Source: Nissolia schottii (lineage: Eukaryota > Streptophyta > Magnoliopsida > Fabales > Fabaceae). From it: DNA of 64,000 nt. The stretch spans positions 1,650,185-1,714,184 of the forward strand of contig QANU01093679.1 of assembly GCA_003254905.1 (NCBI GenBank), read 5' to 3'. Both the position numbers and the translations under genes were made by a program. The notes under the pieces were generated by a model. That model saw nothing but the letters and a program-made list of their open reading frames with translations, was not told where the DNA came from and did not search any database. Below are positions 22,291 to 34,379 of this stretch, piece by piece (the first letter of the stretch is position 1; every line of letters begins with the position of its first letter).

Positions 22291-23400
22291 GTGCAATGAT
22301 TTGTTCGTACTTAAAGGGAGGTGGTGTCCCCCTTCCCCAATATATACTTTTTAAAAAATTATATACACATTTTTATTTAGCCTCTTATTTCACATTTTTT
22401 ATACTTGCACTAAGAAAAATAGTGGATTAAGGCTTAGTTTAATAAATTTTTTTAAGAAAGTGTTTTTATTTAAAAAAAATATAAGTCAGTATTTTGAGTT
22501 TAGTAAATAAAAAAGTTTAAAAGGTTTTGCTTAGCAAAATAAACTTTTCAAAGCTAGCTATGATTCTTTAAACTTTAAAAAAATTCAAACAATTTTTCAA
22601 TTTTGCCATTCAATTATTAATAAAAGATTAAAATAAAAATATTCTTTTACTATTTATAGTTATTATAATTATTTTATGTTTTAAGAGCAACTAAATATAT
22701 TTACTAAATTTTATTCTTATAACTTTGGCTTATTGACATTAATTTTTATATTATTTTACAAAATTATACTCTATAACTATTCAAGAATAATTTTTAGAAA
22801 GCTCAAACCAACCCACAATCTCTCCTTCATGTCTTGACCTATGAAGTAGTGCCCCTTCCTTCCTGTATATGCGATTCGGTTAGTCGTAGTTGTGGATATG
22901 GGCTGACGCAAAACCTCTTAAAATATTTGACGAGCAAAATCTTGTGAAAAGCCACATAAAAAGAACTTCGGCGCCACCAGCGAATTTCCTAACTAGATTT
23001 TTTCTGTCAGAATTTATGATTGGATTTGATTTCCATGGGTCAGCTGTCATCTAAATTATATACTAAGCAAAGGGAAAGAGACCGTATCAATTTTTTTTTG
23101 TGCGCAAAGGGAAAGATACCGTATCAAATATTTTTTTCTTGTGTATTTATTTGCTTTTCAAATGTTCAGACCGGAACTTTGTTCATTCAATCCTCTCTGA
23201 TTTCGCGGTATTAATTTCATTCAAACACATAGTATAAGCCGTAGGAATCGTCTTACATAAAGATGATAGGAAATCAATTGCCTAGCTTATTCCCTTAATA
23301 TGTTGTTTCTGAATTCTGATACATTTTGAAATAATTCAAAAGTTGCCACCTTGGTTCGGAATAACGACTGCAAAGCCGTTACCATGCACCATATTGCATT
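22291..23400. other. Intergenic DNA 3' of ARL1, no gene seen
   Basis: AT-rich. The right part may reach the ARL1 3' untranslated region, whose end cannot be fixed from sequence alone. Confidence 0.4.
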
Positions 23401-23730
23401 GACAAAACTACTTCAAGAAAAGGTTAAGCACCTAAGTCAAATGTAAAACGATGAAACTCGATTATACGCAGAGATTATAACAAAATCTTCTTTAGAAGCT
23501 ACAACTGTATAAAAGGGGCCAAGAAACGGACTAAGAAATCCAAAAAGGACCCAAGAAAAACTCAGCAGCACAAAGACAAAAAAGGCTTAAAAATACATGT
23601 GTATGAGAATTGATTAATAATCATATGATGACATCATTCTCGCTGAAAGTCATATAATGTACACACGTCTCAACCTTTCTTCTGAATTCACCAATCGATC
23701 TAATAATCAAATTCGTTGAAGCTGACGCAC

Positions 23731-26700
23731 TTAGCCACCTCCAGATTTGAGCGTATTGCTCAGCCTGCATAACAAGCTCACACATTAACATTGAGCAAGA
23801 TAACAACAGCAGAGGCGTGCAACGAAAAGGCATTGCCATGTTATATCGGCTAGAATTTCAGCTTGTAGCAGGGTAACCCTAAAAAACTCAAAGACACATG
23901 AAAACCTACAAAACGTGAAAGTAAACTCCCTAAGCACATTTTCTTGCAGGAAAATGATACATGGCCCCAGATGATAATGGCCTGGACATTGCCCAGGCAA
24001 TTTCATTTAATATATTGTGTTTTTTCCCTCTTCTTTTGGGGTTTTAAGATATAGAGACAACATTCATTATGCAGGAGTCAGGAAGTCTTTTATAAACTAC
24101 GCTTTCTAGTTATAAGCTTCTAGACTGTTGCCTTCATATTTTCAAATGTAGAAATTCTCAAGAACATTGAAAGCAAGATACAGCAAATAACATGAAAAAA
24201 TTATCAACAATGTAGCAGAGCAACAACATTTCTATGGATATTTGAAGTAGTAACTCCCTTGAAACAGACTTCTATTTTACTTGACTTACCAGTCCAGGCC
24301 CTCAAAAAGTCCTTCGCCTTTAATGGCAGAAGTTTTGAAAATAGCCCATTGGCGGTTTTTAATCTTGTGCAACTCCAGAGCCTCAGTCACTGAGGCGTCA
24401 TCAAGGGCACCAGGAAGGTCCTGTATGGAGGAAAGACACAATCAAACAAGTTGAAAAACAATATTTTCGAAAGAAAAAAAACCAGTTCTACACAGAAGTT
24501 ATACTGAAATCCCATGTATCTACATACATATGCATACAAATACTTGGAAGTTAAAATTGAATGTATTTGTATTGTGTCATTTAAAAAATATATTTTTGGG
24601 GGGATAAAAGTGTCATTTAACAAATATTTCTACCAATAATATCATCTTTCCAACTTTTTTTACACATTCTTTCCTTATCCCCCTTGTTCCGAGAATCCAA
24701 TTAGAATAGGTAAAATTTTGACCTGTTTGTTTGCAAAAATGAGAACAACTGCACCTTTTAGTTCTTCCTCCTGACAAAAATGGGTCAAATAAAATAATTA
24801 GTATAAAGTATCTTTTTTCTTAATAAACATGAAATTACAACCACAAGCAACACACATAACAAAGTCAAAGGAGAAAAGGATTCAGGACAAGTCCATGCCA
24901 AGCATATAGGCTATAGAAATCAAATTTGAAAACTAACATGACAGAATTTTAAAAATTAAATCTACTAGCATTGCTTTAAGAAATGAAATTGAAAATTGGG
25001 CCATTGTATACTTGTTTCAAATATAGGAGTCATGCAAACTCAACGTTTTATTTTCAAAGACAACCCCAGAACCCAATTACTATCACTAAACCTTCATGTC
25101 ACTACTCTACTATAGTAATACTACTTATAACCAATACTCTTTAGCAGCGCATTACAAGAACTGGGAGCATTAAGAAGCATTCACTGTGTACTTAGATCAG
25201 CATTAATGTAAAATGCAATGAGAAACAACATACCTCCAGAACTGCATGGAACTCTTCCTTAGCTATCACAAGCCTATCAGTGTCACTTGAATCAACAACA
25301 TAGATTATTGCTTGAGTATTTGGAAAGTAACACCTCCAATATGGCCTAGACAGGAAACCAAAATAACGCACCAAAAAGAGGTTGATAAAAGCAATGGAGA
25401 CTACACATAATTAGGATTAAATTAAGTTTCCAACCCTGTTTAGCCACTTGGTTTCAATATGTCACACTGTAATTTAAACATAGGCATATCACATAACTAT
25501 ATACATTTTTCTGTTCATTTTCAAGGGAATGGCACATGAAAAGCAATGCATAGACACAATAAGGTCATTTGTGGGCATTGACACACCTTAAAATGATGTA
25601 GTTTTATGTTGCACTTACTTGCACATGCTTATCAAATGCATTTTCGGTTAAAATGGATGGACGTAAGAGTAGGGTGGTTACATGATAATAAAACAAACCT
25701 CAATATTTAACCATATAAATAAATTCACACAAAAGAAATTAGTCTTTGCATCCACAAAGCATGGTTAGTTGATGTTTACTTTTGGTAATGTGTTTTCTTT
25801 CAACAGAGTGCTGCTACCATAATATCAAACTTATAGGACTGATTGGCAAAAAATCAAGGTTGCTGTCCTACTCCAGGTCATATATATAACCACAAAGGGC
25901 TGCTAGTGCTACCATAATTTCAAAATAAGGATTAGTCAGTGATATCAGAGTTTCGGTCTAGCTCCTGGTCATACATATAATCAACAAATGTCCTCATAAC
26001 CTACCCTATATCATTGGGTTGTCATTATGCCTTGATTAACTAAATAAATATATATATCTTTACATGCTACTGTAAAGGGAATTTTCCTTAGGAGTTTAAC
26101 TGCTTCTAAAACATGCAAAGACAGATGTGTCAAAGTTAAAGAACTCAGACAAAAAGGCAGCACATTAAGAGTCTAGTGGCCAGAATTGTTGTAAGAAAAT
26201 TCCACAAAATTCCTTGAAATGCTAATCAACAATGATTGCAGTACATATTTATATCAAATAAGAATGATAAAAAAGAATACAAATTATTGTGACATTATAA
26301 CATATATCAAAAGTCACTCGCGATATTCTATTACAGTAATGTTGGAAAAATGATTAATGATCATACATCTTCCACCAGTTAGAAAGAAGCAATAATGGAA
26401 TAAAAATGCTTACCTGATACTTGTTTGGCCACCTGTATAAACAAAGTTTAGCTATTAGAAATTGAAATAATCCTCCGATGTAACAACATATAAAGTCTCG
26501 TGAAATTATAAACTCGCACGATTGTAAACAATAAAATATATTAAGCATGTGGAAATCTAACTTTATCTTTAAGTAAAGGTAGTTATTTTCTTCACCACAT
26601 AGAAAGCGAGAATGTATCAAAAAACAGCATTAAATGATTAAAGAGATCAAGATTATGTCATTTCCTGGGTTTTCAACATACTTTTATCTTCGTGGCTCCG

Positions 26701-27623
26701 TCAAAATTCAAAAGTACCAAAATACCAACAGATAAAGAATACATATACATAAGGCCAAAAGAGGACAAAAATAAGCTATCTCATTTTGTTATGGACTGCA
26801 TTAAAACTAGCGGAGACCAATTCTAAACTAAAACATGGGCCCATGCATGCTTGCTTTTATTTAGCATGACAACAGCCCACCAGGGAAAGAGGCCTCGAGG
26901 CTTTCAGCAAGTAATTTCTGATCACAGGATGCCAAGTTCGTAATAATAAGGCATCAGCTAGTAAATAGGATCATCTCTCTTTTATTTTTTGTTCCAAATC
27001 GAGTTTCAATAACAAAGGAAACAAAAACATGTGATATATACAGAATTTGTACGAATCAAGATGAGTAAGGTCGTTACCTAAATCCCAGACTTGAAATTTA
27101 ATGTTGTTATATTGCACCGTTTCAACATTAAACCCGATTGCTGCATCAAATAGTCAAATCAAATAAATCAGCCAGTCACGACACAGAAATTTTTTTGCGT
27201 AAGAGCATAACTACAATACATGCGGTGAAAAAAACTTATAAAAACCATACATACGTGCAAAGAAAAATAAGCCGAGACATTCAAAATTTGTCCGAATAAG
27301 CGTAACAACATTTTCATAATATATGCAATTAAATTAGAAATCTAAACAAGCTGAGGTAAACGAATCGAAAAACGAGATCGAGTACCGACTTGGAATCGTG
27401 GAGACGACTTCACCCATCTGGAGCCGATCTAAGAGAGAAGGTAAGAAAAATAACCAACAAATTAATAACAGGAACAGCAAATTCGAATAGAGAGAGAGAA
27501 GCTGAGTGGGAAGAGCATACAGAGAATGGTGGTTTTTCCGGCATTGTCGAGGCCGAGAACAAGGATTCGAGCTTCCTTGTTACCGAAAATGGACGAAAAC
27601 AATCTCGTGAACACTAATCCCAT
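23731..27623 (-). CDS. ARL1: ADP-ribosylation factor-like protein 1 (Golgi small GTPase)
   Basis: ARL1 recruits GRIP-domain golgins to the trans-Golgi network in its GTP-bound form. Minus-strand coding exons are 27521-27623, 27390-27428, 27078-27140, 26414-26432 (a 19-nt microexon), 25234-25345, 24723-24770, 24290-24420 and 23731-23764. All junctions are GT-AG and the sum is exactly 182 aa, the family length. [20 protein letters not shown] starts with Gly2, the myristoylation site. Nucleotide motifs are GLDNAGKTT (P-loop, about residues 25-33), the switch Thr of TIPTIGFNVET, WDLGGQ (switch 2) and [24 protein letters not shown] and the C-terminus [14 protein letters not shown] place it in ARL1 and not in canonical ARF1. 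Confidence 0.96.
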
Positions 27624-27993
27624 CTTCCGATTCGGCAAGAAGGGACGGGGCACAGTGCGATTACAATTAGCGCATGAAACAGTTACAAAATGGCTCTGCG
27701 CCCAATTCGGTTTCCAGATCTCGAAGAAGAAGCGGTAGTGGTGGCTGCGTGCGAATTGTGCAAAAACGACGAGGGCGAGGAAGTGAATGTCAGTGTGGAA
27801 TCCGTGCTCAAAGTGGAGGAGAGAGGGAACGACGACGCCGAAATTGAGAAGCAGATTGTGTTTGCGAGAGAAGAGAATCGAAAATGGAGAAAAAAGACCC
27901 TCTCTGCCTCTCTGGCTTTTTTGGTTTTGGGATCTCTGCACCCGCTTTTCCACTCTTCTGCTATTCGCGTATTTAGCAAGGTACCATGGGCAT

Positions 27994-28066
27994 TGGGCCT
28001 CAACTGGGCCTTGAAGTTCCATTTCAAAGCTTGTCTTTGTGAACTTGGGCTTCCCTGGATTGGGCT
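27994..28066. promoter_or_regulatory. Cluster of TGGGCY (site II / TCP-type) motifs, probable ARL1 promoter
   Basis: Four TGGGC(C/T) hexamers lie at 27994-27999, 28005-28010, 28046-28051 and 28061-28066, 370-440 bp upstream of the ARL1 ATG. Such clusters are typical of TATA-less promoters of housekeeping plant genes. The sequence between them and the ATG is C/T-rich on the ARL1 strand, as expected for a leader of about 300 nt. Confidence 0.55.
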
Positions 28067-28119
28067 TGCACATATACTCCATGATGCGATTCGAGTTAAA
28101 TTTTTCAGGTGAACCCACT

Positions 28120-29780
28120 CAACAGAATAATGAGTTGGAAGAGTTAAATTACGCGATTTTGAATAAAGTGATCCGTATTATTCGTTGGGTTGTCTGACGA
28201 GTCAAGCTGGTTGACGGTGATCGTGACAACTTTTTAAAGATTTTTTAGGTCATTGTTTTGAGGCTTTGAGATTTTTTTTCGAGCGTTTAGAAGTTTTTTT
28301 TTTTCATTTTTGATGGGGACTTCGATTAGTTTTTGGACTGATTTAAGTAGAGTTTTATTATTTATTTTTATTAGGGATGGGGGACATTCAATTGGGCAGG
28401 TATCATTAAGTTTGGGGGGGGGGTTTAAGGCCTAGATTGGGTGGGTGAGTGAATTTAATTCCCACCCGAGATCCACTCGCCTTTGAGTTGAGTCGACTTG
28501 ATCGACTTCAAGTCGAGCTGGTTAGACAAGTGGGTTAACCAAATTGTATCGAAGGGGTACTCTTTGGGTCTTAGAGCTTCTCTGCGTATTCGGGGTTGCT
28601 GAGGCGGGTACCTGCAAGGGCTTCGACATTCACGTCAGTGACGGCCCGAAATAATAGTGAAGTCTGGGGTTGTAGGATTCTAGGCGTACCTGGTGTGTTG
28701 ATTAGATTTAAATACCTGAGTGGCGTCTGTAACTTTCGCTATTCTGGGATCGTTCCATTAATTTCGACTTCAAAGATCATGGCACATTTTTCGCTGGGGA
28801 GAGTATGCCTTGGGATGAGAATCTCACTAGCCGTTGGGGAGTTACTCGAGTTGGGTTAGGTCGGGTTGATCCACGGACCCTTGGTTTTAATTTTTCTGGA
28901 TAGGCCTTCATGGCCCAATCCATAACACAAATGTACACCCTAATTGCTAAGACCGATCATTGATTTTTCCCCGTTCTTTGGGACATGATGGTCACTGATA
29001 TCATGTGTCTCTGGTATCGTTGATCAAAAACAGTTTTGGAGATCCATAGACTTCGGCATAAAGTTGCGAGTTTCCATCACAATAGGAGGGATTAGGCTTT
29101 ACGGTCATTGCTCTAGCTCAATATCCATTCCATGGTTGCATTGCATCTATGTGTTTCATACTGTGTTTTTGGTTTGACGTGAGAAAATCTATAGTTTTTT
29201 ATTTCTTGGTAAAAATCTATAGTTTGAATAGTGCAAACTGAATTTTGATTTATTTTAATATGTTTGGTAAAATGAAAAATTGGTTGAGAGCAATAAATGT
29301 TTGTCAAAATTGAGCTCTAGGCAATATCATGTTAACCATTCTGACAAAAAGTTTTGGCTGAAAAACATTTCTCTTGAGTTTAATTTTAACGTAACTTTTA
29401 GTTTTAAACTGTGTCTTGAGCATAAGTGAAAAAATAATTACTTTTCTGTGTAGTCAAACCATAATTTGTAGACTTAGAAACCAAACATACCCATTTGTAT
29501 ATCTACGTCGACAGAATTTTTAAATCGCCAACCGTGATGCGGTTTCACATGACTACTAAATGTTTTTTAATGATGTATATCTTTCCCTCGCGTTCATGTA
29601 ATGATTCAAATCCTTTCTTTCATATGGTTGCATCAACGGTAATTGCATTACTCAGTATAACCTGAACCATCAGCTCATTAAGAATAATAACGTTCAATTC
29701 AATGAAAAAAGATAAAAGTAAAGAGTTGGAACTGAAATTGAAAATTAACTCATGATCCTCCGTTAAAGGGGGAAAACAAA
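28120..29780. other. Intergenic DNA between ARL1 promoter and xylose isomerase 3' end
   Basis: A GC-richer block at about 28430-28870 looks like decayed repeat sequence but has no recognised domain. The remainder is AT-rich. No gene can be supported. Confidence 0.4.
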
Positions 29781-29859
29781 ATTCATGATATTAAACATCT
29801 AGTCAGTCTCTGTGAAGCAAAATAGCCGCCACAACACACATCTACATAGATGCTACTCT

Positions 29860-32800
29860 CTACATGACAGATTGGAAGATCAGCTCCGCTAGCTCCTGCA
29901 ACATTGCATCACAATCACACATTAATTACAATTCATGTGAAGCATTGTATAGTTATTTAAGTAAGTTGATTGGTATAGAACATGCTTAAACAAGAACAGT
30001 TCCAACAAAATTAAGATATATATTTTGAGTTTACCTGTTTGGCAGAAGCAACTTTAGGCTCTCCCCATTCCTTGCATATCTTCTCAAGCATCTCAAAGTC
30101 AGCTTTACCAGCCTAAGACACAACACAACGCGAATTCCAATAAGAGTAACCACAAGAATAGATCATTAACTAAAGAGGAGGAAAAGAAGGAAAAAGTAAA
30201 AGGTGGAAGAATGTTGTTACCTCTACTTTAGCGCCGATTTCAGTGTCAAAACTCTGATATCGCTTGCGGACAAGCTCATGCAGAGAGCCATCCTTTGGTC
30301 CAAAACACAAATGAGAAACAATTAGTTTGATTTTCAGTGAGGACAGAGAGATTCAAAAAGAAGCTTTCACATGGAGTTTCTAAACCCGAATTGTAACAAA
30401 TGTCAATAGGTATAGCAAGGATGCAATGTATCTTACCTCAATTAACTTGGCAGCATTCCTAAGGCCACGGGCCATCGTATCCATTCCAACAATGTGGGCT
30501 ATGAACAAGTCTTCAACATCTGTGCTCTCTCTCCGCCTATGATGTATTGAAATAAATTGATTCAAAAAAAGACTTAGTGTTACCATAATAGTATCAAAAT
30601 GTATCCAAGTCAAATTACTCACAGTTTAGCATCAAAGTTGAATCCACCAGGTGCAATTCCACCCTGAAAAAGGCCAAAAACAGAGACAAACAACCCAATT
30701 AAATGAGATTGTGTTGTACTTCATGGTGCAAGCTGATATGAGAAACAGAATTTTTCATACGTTTCGGATAACGCTGAGCATAATCATGGTCGCCTCTTGA
30801 ATATCAATGAGAAACTGATCTGTGTCCCAACCTGCAGTAATTGAGAACAAGGCTTCATATTACAACTTTCTGTTTTGTGATGTGCTAACTTAATGTCTTG
30901 TTAAAATAATTACGTTGTTTATTAAATAATTGATGATTGAGACTTACCAATTTGAGGATCGCCAGTGTTTGCGTCGATATTGCCAAGCATTCCATTGATC
31001 CTTGCAGTTTCAAGCTCATGATGACAACTACCATTTTACGACAGGAATTCATTGTAAGGTATGAATATAGAAAGGAAAAATGTGATCAAGAACTTCCAAA
31101 TGGATTTTACCTGTGACCAGATAAGGTGGCATGGTTGCACTCTATGTTGAGCTTGAATTCATCTACAGAAGAAGGATTGAGGCAGAGAATTTGTTTTTGT
31201 TAAGTGGAAAAATAATAACTCATTTCTTTATGAAAGAAATTGATTCAGAGAAGTAAAGATTACCTGTTAGTCCATATTTTCGCAAGAAATTAGCTGTGGT
31301 TGCAGCATCCCAATCATACCTGCAAGAACATAAGATTGTAATTTGGGAAACAAGTGGTGTAAAATTAATAACTGAAATAGGTAAGAACTGTACTGATGTT
31401 TTGTAGGTTCTTGTGGCTTTGGTTCAATCAGCAGTGTCCCTGAAATCACATCAGAAAAATTCCTTTGTTAAGAGAAAGGAAAGATTAAGAAAAAAAAAAA
31501 AGGACATTTTTTCCTTCATATTTTGGTGTAGTAGCATACAGAGACAAAATATAAAATCATAGCCACAGACATGAAATTCCGATCATCTAGCTATTAAGTT
31601 TATTAGTTGTGCTCTATTCTGCCTATGTTTCGTAATTTAGTACTATAAAATAGTAGAGCTAGTTGGCAACGCTACCATTGAATCCAATCTTCTTTTTATA
31701 TGCAACAGCACCTTCAAGAAACCTAGCCTGTAACGAGGAAAATAAACAGCATTGATTAAGGAAAGATACAACACATTGCAAATTAGCAGAGTTAGAATTA
31801 CTTGGTGTAGGCAATTGAGGATTACTGAAAGCTTATGACTAAGAGTGAGTTTGGTACGAGGTAAAAATGAGGGTGAAAATTTCATAGATTAATCTAATTC
31901 CTGTATCAAACACTCACCAAGAAGATTTAGAGCAAGAAAAAGGAAAAAGGCAACATAATCACACAATACTTTAAAGGATAGAATGATTCGCGCACCAAAT
32001 GATTAAGCTCTCGTTCCATATCCGTGTTCAAAAGCGATTGATAACCCTCGCGACCGCCCCAGAAAACATAGTTTTCTCCCCCCAAATGATGTGTGACCTG
32101 CATTAATGTTTAAATCATCAAAATGAACAACAATTCCAAAAACACAATGGACCTTCTTGCTGCTACTACATTCCTACACAGAAATCAGAAAATGTACCTC
32201 CATGGCTTTCTTCACTTGAGCAGCAGCATACGCAAACGCTCCCAACTCGGAGCTGTAAAACAGTTAATTTTGTGAGCCATGAACTCAATACACATAAGGA
32301 CTCATTTTGTAATTGTATATACTTTACCTAGTAGCACCACCATGCATATAGCGAGGATGCATGAACAATTGAGCTGTTCCCCATAAAACGCTCTTCTTGG
32401 CCTACATTGCAGAATAATGAAGTTAATGCATGCATTTATGGGTTGCTTTCTGCCCAAGCCATCAAAAGATCAAATATATTTGCACTTAGTTTCTGTGCAA
32501 AAACTGTATACTCAATAAACATGCATGAATTCAGAACACTAATACTACTTCAGGCATTTAGCATATGATTTAATGGCATTTAGCATATGATTTAATTATA
32601 ACCTCCACAAATTCTTGCATTTCTGCATGGCTCCAAACCATTTCACATCATTATACATTTGCAGGAATTTGTACAGTGATTTATGCCATGGCATAAATTG
32701 CAAGAAATTTGTGCTTATTTTCCTACTTGAAACTGATGTATGTGAAATTGAATAAACGTTAAACGGTCTATTCATGTCAAATTACCTGAGTTTGAAGGTC

Positions 32801-33832
32801 TTTAGCAAGAGCCACAACTTCATCCAAGTTTGCATTAGCTTCCTAAAACAAATGCAGTAGAGCATTAATCAAAAATCATATTCTACCAACTATATGCATA
32901 TGCCTCTCTGCCAGCTCACACTTTGATCCTCTCTAAGAATTGCATTTTGGCGAAAATTGAGAAGCTTCAAATAATTGTGTCACCTCTAGAGTTTGGCCAT
33001 CAGGGGCTATATCCCTGTCATGGAAGCACCAAAAATCGACACCAAGTTTGTTTATGAACTCAAAGTTTGCTCTCACTGTGTTAATCAAGAGACACTTGTG
33101 TTATGCTTATGCAACATCTAAGCACCGAATATGAAGTCAAGGATTAACATACTTCTTCTTTTAGCCATGTTCAATGAGTTGGTACCATCTTCCCAAGGCC
33201 AATGCTTGGTTGGTGCACCAAATGGATCACCACCTGTTCCACGGAATGTGTGCCAAAATGCAACACTAAATCTGAACCAATCCTGCAGTTGTATGCAACA
33301 AAATCAAGTCAATAGGGATAAAATTGACAAAGTTTTGGAAAATATAAATGAAGACCAACCTTCATTTTCTTCCCAAGAATTTCCTCCTCTGCATTATACC
33401 ATTTAAATGAAAGTGGGTTCTTACTCGAAGGGCCCTGAAAATTCACATATTTGAATATTAGATATGGGATAACAATATGAACATAGAGGAACGGATGCAA
33501 ATGAAGATCTTGGGCAAAAATTAACTATGAAAACTAGTTATGGAAAGTCAACCTCTTTTATTGAGAAGAGAATAAACAGTTTAATTGAATCTATTTATTT
33601 AGCACAGAAGATATATCATTATATAACCCTTGTTTGATGTATAGACTAATGTGTCAGGAGTAAATTAGGCATGAAACAATAACGTTACCTCATATTTAAT
33701 TTTGGGAATGCCAACAAAAAACTCCCCTTCCCATTTATCAGAGTTTTTTGCAGCGCAAGTCCCAGTCTGAGCAATCTGCTTGCCATCAAACAAAATAAAA
33801 TGCATTTGCATATCAATTAATATTAAATAAAA

Positions 33833-33867
<35 letters not shown>

Positions 33868-33959
33868 ATAGTAATAAATAGGAAAATGTATCAATATACC
33901 GCTGCATAACACAAGACTTCCAAACAAAGAAGCAGCAGTAATATTTTCCCAGCATTCAT
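29860..33959 (-). CDS. XYLA: Xylose isomerase (plant type, with signal peptide)
   Basis: It interconverts D-xylose and D-xylulose using divalent metal ions. Twenty coding exons were traced on the minus strand: 33900-33959, 33689-33775, 33360-33434, 33153-33282, 32984-33075, 32786-32842, 32328-32401, 32198-32252, 31996-32097, 31676-31727, 31394-31439, 31264-31319, 31111-31162, 30948-31027, 30761-30831, 30623-30663, 30437-30536, 30221-30292, 30035-30112 and 29860-29895. They give 471 aa. The start [20 protein letters not shown] is a signal peptide, as in other plant homologues, implying entry to the secretory system. The catalytic His is in [11 protein letters not shown] (about residue 136). 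Metal ligands are in [18 protein letters not shown] (Glu267), [20 protein letters not shown] and FNFDAKLRRES. A 3' splice site just upstream of the ATG (about 33993) and a GTGAGT donor near 34199 suggest a 5'-UTR intron. Confidence 0.95.
33831..33870. repeat. (AAAT)n microsatellite in the first coding intron of xylose isomerase
   Basis: About ten perfect AAAT units lie between the exons at 33689 and 33900. Confidence 0.95.
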
Positions 33960-34379
33960 TTTCAATGGATTTACGTAAACACCTGCAATTAGAGCACAAA
34001 TTATAGACGAAAAAAGGTGCAAAATTCAGCCTAAAAATAATTCAACTTATAACCTTTTTAGGAGTGAGACATTAAAGCAAATTTCAATGGTAAAAATTGT
34101 GTTCAGTTTTTAAGGAATATAAGGGTTGGCTTTACAGATTAAACTTGTTCAGCAATTTCAATCGAAACAAAGAAGCTAGAAAGGAGTGACACTCACGCCC
34201 AAGCTGATAAAACTGTGAAACTCTGAATTCTTCAAAATCGTCAGTTACGATTTTAGTTACGGTATTTAAGCAGCATAGGTAGTATATATTTAGATTCAAT
34301 TTTGAAAAATAATGATAATGATTAAAAGCATAATTGATAATCAAGTGATAATACCCGTGTCAGATTCAGTTTGCGGCTA

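Noticed and set aside
27690..28112. 140-codon plus-strand frame divergent from ARL1, Glu-rich
   Set aside because: It is antisense to the C/T-rich ARL1 leader and promoter, starts 67 bp from the ARL1 ATG, and shows no family motif; the Glu codons are the complement of the pyrimidine-rich leader.
27624..28118. N-terminal extension of the ARL1 frame
   Set aside because: The extension has no conservation pattern, and ARL1 must begin MGLVF for Gly2 myristoylation; the upstream part is leader sequence read in frame.
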